From Arthrobacter sp. ok362 (GTDB lineage: Bacteria > Actinomycetota > Actinomycetes > Actinomycetales > Micrococcaceae), in assembly GCF_900102785.1 (NCBI RefSeq), contig NZ_FNGC01000015.1, positions 62,001-126,000 of the forward strand: a stretch of DNA of 64,000 bases, read 5' to 3'. Of the stretch, positions 8,808-17,556 are shown piece after piece. The position numbers and the translations under genes are program-made. Position 1 is the first letter of the stretch. Every line of letters starts with the position of its first letter. The notes beneath the pieces were generated by a model, which was given only the letters and a program-made list of their open reading frames with translations, made no database searches and was not told the DNA's origin.

Positions 8808-9194
8808 TTAGCCTACCTGCTGTTCATACTCGGATGCACTGAGCAGAGACTCGACCGCGTCGGCTTCCGCGAGCTTGATTTCGATCAGCCAGCCCTCACC
8901 GTACGGATCGGAGTTGATCAGGGCAGAATCGGTGTCCAGGGACTCGTTCCGCGCCACGACCTCGCCCGTCACGGGGGCGTAGATGTCGCTGACGCTCTTG
9001 GTGGATTCGACCTCTCCGACGACGTCGTTGGCCTTGATGGTGGTCCCCACTTCGGGCATCTGGGCGTAAACGACATCCCCGAGGGCGTCCTGGGCAAAAT
9101 CGGTGATGCCGACGCGCACAATCCCGTCGGCATTGGGGGCCGAAACCCATTCGTGTTCTGCGGTGTAGGACAGGTCTTCGGGAATGATGCTCAT
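8808..9194 (-). CDS. gcvH: Glycine cleavage system H protein
   Basis: 128 residues, normal length. It carries the lipoyl-lysine in GEVESTKSVSDIY near residues 60-72 and the family ends SYTAEHEWV (start) and GWLIEIKLA (end). The lipoylated H protein shuttles the aminomethyl group between the P, T and L proteins of glycine decarboxylase. No gcvP or gcvT is nearby, which matches other actinobacteria where gcvH sits with garA. AAAGG lies upstream of the ATG. Confidence 0.95.
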   Translation of the reverse strand: MSIIPEDLSYTAEHEWVSAPNADGIVRVGITDFAQDALGDVVYAQMPEVGTTIKANDVVGEVESTKSVSDIYAPVTGEVVARNESLDTDSALINSDPYGEGWLIEIKLAEADAVESLLSASEYEQQVG

Positions 9195-9396
9195 GACGGG
9201 CCTTTCATCGGGTCAATCACCTATGCGGCGGCAGTCGTTTGTTCTAGCCGCCGCTGAAAGTATAGGCATATCGGGCAGGGGCCGGGGAGGGATCTGAGAA
9301 GATGGGGCGATGGCAGAACATGCACCGCCGAAGGTCAGGAATGTGAACAACCGGGCCGCCGGGACCCCGGGACCCCGGACCAGCAAGGGCTAGGCC

Positions 9397-10266
9397 ATGC
9401 CTGAGCTTCCTGAAGTTGCGGCCCTGACGGACTTTCTGGACGAGCACCTGCGCGGAGCAGTTGTGGCGAAGATCCAGCTGGTCTCCTTCGCCGTGCTCAA
9501 GACGGCCGACCCTCCCTTCACCGATCTCGAAGGCAGGGTCGTCACCGGGGTGCGCCGGTTCGGCAAGTTCGTCAGCATGGAAGCCGACGGGCTGCATTTT
9601 GTCTTCCATCTGGCGCGGGCCGGCTGGGTCCGCTTCACTGACGCCCCCACAGACGCCCAGCTGAAAATGGGCAAGGGGCACATCGCGGTGCGGCTGACAT
9701 TTTCCGGCGCTCCGGGCCCGGTGGGCATGGACCTGACCGAGGCGGGCACGAAAAAGAGCCTGGCGGTCTACGTGGTCCGCGATCCGCTTGACGTTCCCGG
9801 CGTCGCGGCGCTCGGACCGGATCCGTTCAGTCCGGGCTTCGACGTCGGCGCTTTGGCGGGGATCCTCGGTTCCAGCTCCCAGCAGATCAAGGGCGTCCTG
9901 AGGAGCCAGAGCATCATCGCCGGAATTGGAAATGCCTACAGCGACGAGATCCTGCACGCCGCCAAGACATCCCCTTTCGCCCTCGCCAAGTCCCTGGACC
10001 GGACGGACGTCCAGCGCCTCTACGACGCCATCCACACCATTCTGGGAACGGCCGTGGAGGAAGCCCAAGGCAAGCCGCCCAACGAGCTCAAAGACACCAA
10101 GCGGAGCCACATGAGGGTCCACGGCCGGACCGGCGAAGCGTGTCCGGTGTGCGGCGACACGGTCAGGGAGGTCTCCTTTGCGGACACCGCCCTGCAGTAC
10201 TGCCCGAAGTGCCAGACGAAGGGAAAGATCCTGGCCGACCGCCGGACGTCGCGCTTCCTCAAATAG
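9397..10266 (+). CDS. Fpg/Nei-family DNA glycosylase
   Basis: 289 residues. The mature N-terminus PELPEV (after Met removal) is the catalytic Pro1/Glu2 of formamidopyrimidine and endonuclease VIII glycosylases, which excise oxidised bases and nick the abasic site. A helix-two-turn-helix region (SIIAGIGNAYSDEILHAAK, near 170-190) and a C-terminal zinc finger (CPVCGDTVREV ... YCPKCQTKGK) are complete. The final RRTSRFLK replaces the usual GRxT finger end with RRTSRF. Whether it prefers purine or pyrimidine lesions cannot be told. It is divergent from gcvH. Confidence 0.9.
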   Translation: MPELPEVAALTDFLDEHLRGAVVAKIQLVSFAVLKTADPPFTDLEGRVVTGVRRFGKFVSMEADGLHFVFHLARAGWVRFTDAPTDAQLKMGKGHIAVRLTFSGAPGPVGMDLTEAGTKKSLAVYVVRDPLDVPGVAALGPDPFSPGFDVGALAGILGSSSQQIKGVLRSQSIIAGIGNAYSDEILHAAKTSPFALAKSLDRTDVQRLYDAIHTILGTAVEEAQGKPPNELKDTKRSHMRVHGRTGEACPVCGDTVREVSFADTALQYCPKCQTKGKILADRRTSRFLK

Positions 10267-10369
10267 GCGCTTCCCGGGCGCCGGCGATTCAATCCCTTGC
10301 GCTGGCGCCTCCCAGCGAACACGATACAAGGACACCTTTCAACGGCGCCTGAGGGGAGTTGTCTCAAAG

Positions 10370-10948
10370 ATGCGAATGCTGATCATGGGTCCCCCGGGGT
10401 GCGGCAAGGGCACCCAGGCCGAACGTTTGTCCCGGCGCCTCGGCATCACCGTGGTGTCCACTGGAGAGGTTTTCCGCGACCATGTGAAGAACCTGACGCC
10501 GCTGGGCCAGGAAGTCATTGTGCATCTGGACGCGGGCGATTTGGTGCCCGATACCCTGACAAACCGTGTGGTGCGTGACCGCCTGAACCAGAATGACGTC
10601 AGGGTCGGGTTTCTCTTGGACGGGTATCCCCGAAACACGTCGCAGCTGGCTGAACTCGACTTCATCCTCGCCATCAACGGGCACGCGCTGGACGTTGCAG
10701 TCCAACTGACGGTTGACGACGCGGAACTCGTCCGCCGAATGCTCCACCGCGCCACCATGACCGGACGCAGCGACGATACCGAGGACGTCATCCGGCACCG
10801 TTTGGAGCTCTACCACCAAGAGACTGAGCCGGTGGCCTCAGCATACTCACAGCGCGGCATCCTCCTCAGCGTCGACGGCATGGGAAGCGAGGATGAGATC
10901 TTCGGCAGACTGCTTGCTGCACTTCGTGCGTCCTTCCCGCGGCCATAA
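10370..10948 (+). CDS. Short-type adenylate kinase paralogue
   Basis: 192 residues from ATG at 10370 (MRMLIMGPPGCGKGTQ). Walker A GPPGCGKGT lies at 7-15, GFLLDGYPRN near 82-91, and GRSDDTEDVIRHRLE near 125-140 stands where long adenylate kinases carry the LID. This is the LID-less short form. It should interconvert ATP+AMP and 2 ADP or act on a related nucleotide. The housekeeping adk of actinobacteria normally lies in the secY ribosomal-protein operon, so this is probably a second copy (inference). The GAGGGGAG upstream is rather distant from the ATG, so the start is moderately certain. Confidence 0.82.
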   Translation: MRMLIMGPPGCGKGTQAERLSRRLGITVVSTGEVFRDHVKNLTPLGQEVIVHLDAGDLVPDTLTNRVVRDRLNQNDVRVGFLLDGYPRNTSQLAELDFILAINGHALDVAVQLTVDDAELVRRMLHRATMTGRSDDTEDVIRHRLELYHQETEPVASAYSQRGILLSVDGMGSEDEIFGRLLAALRASFPRP

Positions 10949-11051
10949 CCGATGTCGCCATGGACGGAACGATGCCGAACTGAGTGACCCGCCGACAGTC
11001 ACCAGCAGCAACCCACACCGGCGCCGCGATTTCCTTGGAAGTTCGAGATAC

Positions 11052-11093
11052 AGAAAACCCCGCCATTCCTGATCAGGAATGGCGGGGTTTTCT
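11052..11093 (-). terminator. Perfect 42-base palindrome, terminator after tRNA-Pro
   Basis: The arms agaaaaccccgccattcct and their complement meet at GATC, giving a long stem flanked by A-run and T-run on opposite strands, the classic bidirectional intrinsic terminator. It lies five bases beyond the CCA end of tRNA-Pro (minus strand) and about 100 bases after the adenylate kinase gene (plus strand). Confidence 0.9.
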
Positions 11094-11097
11094 CTGT

Positions 11098-11174
<77 letters not shown>

Positions 11175-11323
11175 CTGGTTCCACCGTTCTCCGCTGGGAA
11201 GTCCTCCCGGATTCTCTCCAGGTTTTCTTCCAAGCAGTCCGGCCGAACCACCTCCAAAAGCTTACACGATCCCGGAGGGTGCCTGTGACAATTTCATCCT
11301 GTCACGGCCACGGTGTGTCGGAA

Positions 11324-12874
11324 TTAACGTTTCTTGCCGCGCTTTTCGCGCACACGCATGTTGACCTCGATCGGCGTGCCCTCGAAACCGAAGGTCTCGC
11401 GCAGGCGCCGGGTGATGAAGCGGCGGTATCCCGGATCCAGGAATCCCGTGGTGAACAGCACGAACTTCGGCGGCCGGCTCGACGCCTGGGTGCCAAACAG
11501 GATGCGCGGCTGCTTGCCGCCGCGCACCGGGTGCGGGTGCGCCGCCACGAGTTCGCCCAGGAACGCGTTGAGGCGTCCGGTGGGGATGCGCTTGTCCCAG
11601 TTTTCCAGGGCAACGTCCAGTGCCGGGACCAGCCGGTCCTTGTGCCAGCCGGTCTTCGCCGAGATGTTCACGCGCGGTGCCCAGGCCACGTGGGCCAGGT
11701 CCTGCTCGATTTCGCGTTCCAGGTAGCGGCGGCGCTCGTCGTCGAGGAGGTCCCACTTATTGAAGGCGAGCACCAGGGCCCGGCCGGATTCAACGGCGAG
11801 TTGCAGGATGCGCACATCCTGCTCGCTGAGCACTTCGTCCACGGCCAGGAGCACGACGGCGACCTCGGCCTTTTCGAGCGCGCTCTGCGTCCGCAGGGAG
11901 GCGTAGAAGTCCGCACCCTGGGCCATGTGCTGGCGTCGCCGGATGCCGGCGGTGTCCACGAAGCGCCACGTGCGTCCGCCGAGTTCGATGAATTCGTCGA
12001 CCGGGTCGCGGGTGGTGCCGGCGGTGTTGTCCACCACCACACGCTCGGAACCGGCGAGCTTGTTCAGCAGCGAGGACTTGCCGACGTTCGGGCGGCCGAT
12101 CAGGGCCACACGGCGGGGTCCACCGGAGCGCTCGAGGCCTTCGATCGTGGAGAACTCCGGGAGGGTGTCCATGACGTGGTCCAGGAGGTCGGCCACGCCG
12201 CGGCCGTGCAGGGCCGAGACGGGGTACGGTTCGCCAAAGCCCAGTCCCCAGAGGGTTGCCGAGTCGGCTTCCTGGGCGAAGTCGTCCACCTTGTTGGCCA
12301 CCATGATGACCGGCTTCTTGGCCTTGCGCAGCATCTTCATGACGCCTTCGTCCGTGGCCGTAGCGCCCACGGCGGAGTCGACGACGAACAGGACGGCGTC
12401 GGCAAGTTCCACTGCCATCTCGGCCTGCTCCGCCACGCGGGCGTGGATGCCACGGGCATCATGTTCCCACCCGCCGGTGTCCACCACGGTGAAGTTGCGG
12501 CCGTTCCAGTTCGCCGAGTACATGACACGGTCCCGGGTGACGCCGGGAGTGTCCTCGACGACTGCCTCGCGGCGGCCCAGAATCCTGTTGACCAGGGTGG
12601 ACTTGCCCACGTTGGGGCGGCCGATGATGGCCAGGACCGGATCCAGTTTGACTGGGCCGTCAAAGTCTTCATCGTCGAAGTGGCCGCTCAGCAGTGCGGC
12701 GTCGTCTTCGTCCAACTCGTAGTCGTCCAGCCCGGCGCGCAGCGACGCAGCGCGGAGCTCCGCTTCGTCGTCGTCCAGGGCGGCGAGGTTTTCAGCCACC
12801 TGGTCGGTGCCGGTGGGCGTGTATTCGTCTTCGCCGGCGCCGAAATTACCGGAGGTTTGAGTCGTATCGCTCAT
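11324..12874 (-). CDS. der: Ribosome-biogenesis GTPase Der (EngA)
   Basis: 516 residues. An acidic, disordered N-terminal extension of about 75 residues precedes two consecutive GTPase domains, each with a GRPNVGKS P-loop (about 88 and 260), DTPG/VDTGG and NKVD/NKWD-type G4 motifs, then a C-terminal KH-like domain ending in a basic tail KRGKKR. Der is essential for 50S subunit assembly. Its ATG overlaps the upstream plsC-like stop (ATGA). It is the last gene of the parA-scpAB-rluB-tyrA-cmk-plsC-der operon. Confidence 0.96.
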   Translation of the reverse strand: MSDTTQTSGNFGAGEDEYTPTGTDQVAENLAALDDDEAELRAASLRAGLDDYELDEDDAALLSGHFDDEDFDGPVKLDPVLAIIGRPNVGKSTLVNRILGRREAVVEDTPGVTRDRVMYSANWNGRNFTVVDTGGWEHDARGIHARVAEQAEMAVELADAVLFVVDSAVGATATDEGVMKMLRKAKKPVIMVANKVDDFAQEADSATLWGLGFGEPYPVSALHGRGVADLLDHVMDTLPEFSTIEGLERSGGPRRVALIGRPNVGKSSLLNKLAGSERVVVDNTAGTTRDPVDEFIELGGRTWRFVDTAGIRRRQHMAQGADFYASLRTQSALEKAEVAVVLLAVDEVLSEQDVRILQLAVESGRALVLAFNKWDLLDDERRRYLEREIEQDLAHVAWAPRVNISAKTGWHKDRLVPALDVALENWDKRIPTGRLNAFLGELVAAHPHPVRGGKQPRILFGTQASSRPPKFVLFTTGFLDPGYRRFITRRLRETFGFEGTPIEVNMRVREKRGKKR

Positions 12875-13632
12875 TGCACTTTCCTTAGGTGGTGATCTGC
12901 CGGCGTCCCGGCTACTGCTTCATGACGTTCATGCGGGAATTCCGCGTGGGGCAGGGGCTGCCCTGTTCTTTGGATCGAGTCCTGGACATGGCGGGCCAGG
13001 GCGGCCCGGATTTCGGTTCCCGCCCTGTCCATTGAAACACGCCCAGTCTCGCCGGGCCTGCGGCTGACGTTGATGGCACCGCCGAAGCTGACATGCAGCC
13101 GCCGGCGGGGTGCGGGAACAGTGTCCAGGTGTTCGCCGCCGATTCTGGTGCCCAGGATGGCCACGGGAACCACTGTGGCGCCGGAGTTGAGCGCCAGCCA
13201 GGCGACGCCGTTGTTGATCGCGGCGGCCTCACCACTCCCCCGGGTCCCTTCGGGCAAAATCCCAACACACCGTCCGGCGGCGAGCAGGCTCCGGGCCGTG
13301 GCCAGCGCCGCACGGCCGCCGCGGCGGTCGACGGGCAGCTGGCCCGACGCCGCCAGTACGCGGCCGAGGAGCCCGGTGAACATCTCCTGCTTGACGAGGA
13401 TGTGCATGGGCCGGGGCGAGGCGCCGAACATGACGGGCCCGTCGAGGAAGCTGATGTGGTTTCCCGCGAAGATGACGGGTCCGGCCGCCGGGACGTTGGA
13501 CCGTCCGGTGACCGAGGTGCGGTAGACGAGGTGGTCCAGGATCCAGCCCACAGGCCGGCTCCACGCCATCGTCCAGTGGCCGGGAAGGGAGGCGTGCACG
13601 TTCGCCTGCCCCCCGGTGCGCCCCTCAGTCAC
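12871..13632 (-). CDS. 1-acyl-glycerol-3-phosphate acyltransferase-like protein (PlsC family)
   Basis: 253 residues from GTG at 13632, overlapping the cmk stop by eight bases (GTGACTGA). Longer readings run into cmk. The acyltransferase catalytic motif NHISFLD (H-x4-D) is near residue 60, and EGTRG near 128 is the glycerophosphate-binding motif. PlsC enzymes make phosphatidic acid at the membrane. The same protein family follows cmk in several actinobacteria. The exact acyl acceptor is not determined by sequence. Confidence 0.85.
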   Translation of the reverse strand: MTEGRTGGQANVHASLPGHWTMAWSRPVGWILDHLVYRTSVTGRSNVPAAGPVIFAGNHISFLDGPVMFGASPRPMHILVKQEMFTGLLGRVLAASGQLPVDRRGGRAALATARSLLAAGRCVGILPEGTRGSGEAAAINNGVAWLALNSGATVVPVAILGTRIGGEHLDTVPAPRRRLHVSFGGAINVSRRPGETGRVSMDRAGTEIRAALARHVQDSIQRTGQPLPHAEFPHERHEAVAGTPADHHLRKVQ

Positions 13633-14368
13633 CGTGGACGGCCCGGCGTGGGACAGCAGTGTGGTTGACCACGGTGTCCACGATGTCGAGGGCGGCCTGA
13701 ACGGTCTCGTCAAAGTCCAGCTCCGAGGAATCCAGGGTGACGACGCCGTCGGCGGCCGTGGTGAAGTTTACAACGGTGGAGTCCTTGGCATCGCGGTGCG
13801 TGACCTGGGCTGCCAGCTGCTCAGCATTCTGGCTCCCGCCCAGCTGGATGCCGCGGCGGCGCAGCCGGGCTTCCTCGCTCGCGGTCAGCAGCATCCGCAC
13901 CTCGGCATGGGGCGCGACGACGGTGGTGATGTCCCGGCCCTCCACCACCATGCGGCGGTGGTGCTGCTCGATCAGCTCGCGCTGCCGGCGGATCAGTTCC
14001 GTGCGTGCGCCCAGGGTGGTGGCAACGGCACTCACCGCCGCGGAAATGGCGGGCTCACGGATGGCCAGAGTGACATCGTGCCCACCGACGCGGACGTACT
14101 CTTCCTGCGGGCTCGTGCTGATGTCCAGCGTGAGCGCCTCGGACGCGGCCTCGACGGCAGCCCCGTCGTCCAGGTCCGTGCCGTTCTCCAGGCAGAACCA
14201 CGTTAGGGCCCGGTACATTGCTCCGGTGTCGAGGTAGGCCAGTTTGAGCCGGCGGGCGACCTCTTTGCTGACGCTGGATTTGCCGGAGCCGGAGGGGCCG
14301 TCGATGGCGACCACCAGGCTTTTTCCGGGACGGAGCACTTCCACGGTCTCGATGAGTTCCTGGGTCAT
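13625..14368 (-). CDS. cmk: Cytidylate kinase
   Basis: 247 residues from ATG at 14368, which overlaps the tyrA stop as TAATG. An in-frame ATG at 14386 would lie inside tyrA. P-loop GPSGSGKSS is near residue 23, YLDTGAMYRA near 45, and VVEGRDITTVVAPHA near 140 fits the CMP-binding region. It phosphorylates CMP and dCMP. Coupling to tyrA and the plsC-like gene is tight. Confidence 0.93.
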   Translation of the reverse strand: MTQELIETVEVLRPGKSLVVAIDGPSGSGKSSVSKEVARRLKLAYLDTGAMYRALTWFCLENGTDLDDGAAVEAASEALTLDISTSPQEEYVRVGGHDVTLAIREPAISAAVSAVATTLGARTELIRRQRELIEQHHRRMVVEGRDITTVVAPHAEVRMLLTASEEARLRRRGIQLGGSQNAEQLAAQVTHRDAKDSTVVNFTTAADGVVTLDSSELDFDETVQAALDIVDTVVNHTAVPRRAVHGD

Positions 14369-15477
14369 TACTGGAGTACCTGCCATCCGCGGTCGTTGAG
14401 GGCTTCAATCAAAAGGTCGTGTTTGTTGGGCAGGACGGAAATTTCCACCATGCCCACATTCTGTCCCGAGGAGTGGTCGAGGCGGAGGTCCTCGACGTTG
14501 ACGCCGATCTCGCCGATCTCGGTCAGGAGCTTCGCGATCTGTCCAGGCGTGTCGTCCACCAGGACCGTCAGCCATGAGTAGGCCTGCGGCGGTCCACCGT
14601 GCTTGCCCGGGATCCGGGACTGGCCGGCGTTGCCTTCGCTGAACAGTTGGGCAAGGTCCAGCCGGGCGCCGGGAGCGGTCGGCGCCTCCAGGGTACCGAT
14701 CAGCCGGTTGAGGTCTTCGCGGACTCCATGCAGGATCCCCACGACCTTGTCCGCGTTCGCGCCCAGGATCTGGACCCACAGCGTGGGATCGCTCGCGGCG
14801 ATCCGGGTGACGTCCCGCAGCCCGTTTCCCGCCAGGGACAGGGCGTGCAGGGGTGTGCCCTGCAGGCGGCTGGCCACGAGCGAGGACATCACCTGCGGAA
14901 GGTGTGAGACGAGCGCCACGGCCTCGTCGTGTTCGTCGGCGGCGAATTCGGATACGACGGCGCCGAGGTCGCCGGCCAGCGCACGCGCCACCTGCAGGGA
15001 CTCGGGCAGAGTCTCTTCCGCCGGGCACACGACCCACGGCATGGACGTGAACAGCTCGCCGCGGGCAGCGACGGGACCGGATTTCTCGCGCCCGGCCATG
15101 GGGTGGGTCCCCACGTAGCGGCCCACATCAGCGCCGCGGCTGCGGAGATCGGCCAGGATGGACGCCTTCACACTCGCGATGTCCACCACGACGGCGTGCG
15201 GGTAGTCCCGGAGCGCGTTGGCAACGACGTCCGCCGTGACATCCGGCGGCGCAGCCACTACAACGAGCTCCGGCTGTTCCCCGTCGAGGCGCGCCAATGG
15301 CAGGCCGGCGCCGATGTCTACGGCGACGGCCTGGTTGGTCGGCGAGGGGTCCGAGAGGAACACAGCGACACCACGCCCCCGCAGCCCCAGCCCGATGCTG
15401 GTGCCCAGAAGCCCGGAGCCCAAGACGACCACCGGGCCGTTCAGGTGGCCGCGGCCGTGCGTGCGGAAGGCGGACAT
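14368..15477 (-). CDS. tyrA: Prephenate dehydrogenase with ACT domain
   Basis: 369 residues. A Rossmann start VVVLGSGLLGTSIGLGLRG (about 16-34) binds NAD(P). THPMAGREKSG near 122 is the conserved substrate loop, and residues about 300-369 form an ACT regulatory domain (LTVLVDDTPGQIAKLLTEIG) for feedback by tyrosine or another amino acid. It converts prephenate to 4-hydroxyphenylpyruvate in tyrosine synthesis. It starts two bases after the pseudouridine synthase stop. Confidence 0.93.
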   Translation of the reverse strand: MSAFRTHGRGHLNGPVVVLGSGLLGTSIGLGLRGRGVAVFLSDPSPTNQAVAVDIGAGLPLARLDGEQPELVVVAAPPDVTADVVANALRDYPHAVVVDIASVKASILADLRSRGADVGRYVGTHPMAGREKSGPVAARGELFTSMPWVVCPAEETLPESLQVARALAGDLGAVVSEFAADEHDEAVALVSHLPQVMSSLVASRLQGTPLHALSLAGNGLRDVTRIAASDPTLWVQILGANADKVVGILHGVREDLNRLIGTLEAPTAPGARLDLAQLFSEGNAGQSRIPGKHGGPPQAYSWLTVLVDDTPGQIAKLLTEIGEIGVNVEDLRLDHSSGQNVGMVEISVLPNKHDLLIEALNDRGWQVLQ

Positions 15478-15479
15478 GC

Positions 15480-16751
15480 TTACAGCCCCACGGATGCCAG
15501 CAGGTGGCCGACTTCCTGCTTGCCGAGGTTGCGGATGCTGCCCTGGCGCTGGTCGCCCAGACCGATGGGGCCAACCTTGACGCGGACCAGGCGCAGCACG
15601 GGGAAGCCGACGGCGTCGAACAAGCGCCGGACGATACGGTTCTTGCCCGAGTGGAGCACGACCTCGATCAGCACGTGGCCGGGGGTCGAGTCCACGAGCT
15701 TGAAGGAGTCCACCGAGGCGATACCGTCCTCGAGCTCGACGCCGTCCTTGAGTTCGGCGCCGATGCCCTGCGGGAACGGCCCGCGCACCTGCACGAGGTA
15801 GGTCTTGGGCACTTCGTAGGACGGGTGCGTCAGGCGGTTGGCGAGCTCGCCGTCGTTAGTCAGGAGCAGCAGCCCTTCCGTGGCGACGTCGAGCCGGCCC
15901 ACGTGGAACAGTCGTTCGCCGTGGTGGTGGCGGACGAAGTCGCTGATGCACGGACGGCCGTCCGGGTCCTCCATGGTGGAGACAACGCCCTTGGGCTTGT
16001 TGAAGACCATGTAGACCATGTTCTCGTCCAGCTGGATGCGCAGTCCGTCGACGTGGATCACTGCCGTCTTCGGGTCGACGCGCACGCCGAGTTCGGTGAC
16101 CACCTGGCCGTCGACCTCGACACGGCCTTCGGCGATCATTTCCTCGCAGACCCGCCGTGAGGCGACCCCGGCGGAGGCCATGACCTTCTGGAGGCGGGTG
16201 CCGTCGGCGTCGTGTAGCTCAGACTGCGGCACCTCGCGGCGCGGTCCGCGGTGACGGGCGGGCTTGCGCACCGGTCCGAGGTTCTGGCCAAAGCGTTCGC
16301 TGCCGAAGGCGCGGGGACCGGCGAACTTGGCGGCGCCGGTGCGGGGCTTGGGCTTGAGGGCACCGGGGGTGCCGGGGGCCTTGCCGAAGCCGGGCTTGCG
16401 GGCGGCGGCCTTGCGGGCTGCTTCCTTGCCGGAGGGCGCCTTGGACTTCCAGTCAGCGGAAGCCGGGCGGCCAGCCGACGGCGCGCCGTCGGGACCCTGC
16501 AGGTCCGGATCGATGAAGGCCTCTTCACGAGGCTTGGGGTGCTTGAAGGGGCGGTCACCGCCGCCCTTGGAGAAGTCACGGCCTCCCTTGCCGCCGGCAG
16601 CGCGCGGGCCGCCGCCCTGAACCGGACCGCGTGCGGTCTTACCCTGACCTGCCCTGCTTTGTCCGGCACTGCTTTGTCCGGCCCTGCTCTGTCCGGCACT
16701 GTTGCGTCCCGAACTGTTACGTGGTGAACCCTGGCGTCCCGCCTGTGTCAT
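15480..16751 (-). CDS. 23S rRNA pseudouridine synthase (RluB/RsuA family) with low-complexity N-terminus
   Basis: 423 residues. The first about 180 are Ser/Gly/Arg/Lys-rich and disordered, starting with pentapeptide repeats (RAGQS, SAGQS). An S4 RNA-binding domain follows (LQKVMASAGVASRRVCEEMI, about 187-206), then the synthase fold with catalytic Asp in GRLDVATEG near 283 and C-terminal GKNRIVRRL. The family modifies the peptidyl-transferase region of 23S rRNA. The basic tail resembles RNA-binding extensions (inference). It occupies the Rv1711 position of the conserved operon. Confidence 0.92.
   Translation of the reverse strand: MTQAGRQGSPRNSSGRNSAGQSRAGQSSAGQSRAGQGKTARGPVQGGGPRAAGGKGGRDFSKGGGDRPFKHPKPREEAFIDPDLQGPDGAPSAGRPASADWKSKAPSGKEAARKAAARKPGFGKAPGTPGALKPKPRTGAAKFAGPRAFGSERFGQNLGPVRKPARHRGPRREVPQSELHDADGTRLQKVMASAGVASRRVCEEMIAEGRVEVDGQVVTELGVRVDPKTAVIHVDGLRIQLDENMVYMVFNKPKGVVSTMEDPDGRPCISDFVRHHHGERLFHVGRLDVATEGLLLLTNDGELANRLTHPSYEVPKTYLVQVRGPFPQGIGAELKDGVELEDGIASVDSFKLVDSTPGHVLIEVVLHSGKNRIVRRLFDAVGFPVLRLVRVKVGPIGLGDQRQGSIRNLGKQEVGHLLASVGL
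16651..16710 (-). repeat. 15-bp in-frame repeat in pseudouridine synthase gene
   Basis: Four 15-bp units (gccctgctttgtccg and variants at 16651, 16666, 16681, 16696 on the plus strand) encode successive xAGQS pentapeptides at the protein N-terminus. This is a likely slippage-variable tract. Confidence 0.75.
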
Positions 16752-16869
16752 GACCCGTCCTTACGTTAATGGCCTGCGGCCGCTGTCTCCCGACAACACC
16801 CGCCGGCCGGGCAAATTGTTCTGCCCGATGGATACTCTCGTGCAGACGTTATGCCTGCACAGATGCTTC

Positions 16870-17556
16870 TTACATTCTTCCTGCGTCGTAGTATTCCTCG
16901 ATGCCTTCCAGACCCGGAAGGTGGGGGGAAAGCTGTGGCAATTCAGCCACCGAGCCGATTCCCATCCGCTCAAGGAAATACGATGTCGTGCGGTACAGGA
17001 TTGCTCCGGATTCGGGATCGGTTCCCGAGTCCTCGATCAGCCCCCGCTGCGTCAGCGTCCGCACGACAGAGTCAACGTTGACTCCTCGAATTGCAGACAC
17101 CCGCGCCCTTGATACGGGCTGGCGGTAAGCGATAACGGCGAGCGTTTCGAGCGCCGCCTGCGTCAGCCTGGCTGTTTGTCCTTCCAACACGAATCCGCCA
17201 ACGATCTCGGCGAACTCCGCGCGGGAATAGATCCGCCAGCCTCCGGCGATATTCCGCAATTCAAAACCCCGGGGGGCGGCATTGTTGCCGTCAGTTTTAC
17301 TGTTATGGCTGGCGACGTCCGCATCCGGGGCATTAACAGTATAGCCGTTATACTCCCGCTCCAGTTCAGCCAGCAGGGTCTCGACGACGTCGACGGTCAG
17401 GTCCAGTCCGGCGGCGAGAGCCGTGGCTGTGGCCGGTTCGTCGATCACCATCAGGACGGCTTCGAGCGCCGCGCGGGCCCCGCCGGGCAGGCTCGCGACG
17501 TCCGGCCGCGTGTCCGGCCCGGCGTCAGGCCCGGCGTCCGGCAATCGTTCGTTCAC
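16870..17556 (-). CDS. scpB: Segregation and condensation protein B
   Basis: 228 residues, GTG start overlapping the scpA stop (GTGA). It has the two winged-helix domains of the kleisin-associated protein. RLTQAALETLAVIAYRQPVSRARV near residue 135 is the family signature. An insertion (about 75-95, ADVASHNSKTDGNNAA) is unusual. ScpB binds ScpA and SMC for chromosome condensation. About 120 non-coding bases precede the pseudouridine synthase gene. Confidence 0.94.
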   Translation of the reverse strand: MNERLPDAGPDAGPDTRPDVASLPGGARAALEAVLMVIDEPATATALAAGLDLTVDVVETLLAELEREYNGYTVNAPDADVASHNSKTDGNNAAPRGFELRNIAGGWRIYSRAEFAEIVGGFVLEGQTARLTQAALETLAVIAYRQPVSRARVSAIRGVNVDSVVRTLTQRGLIEDSGTDPESGAILYRTTSYFLERMGIGSVAELPQLSPHLPGLEGIEEYYDAGRM

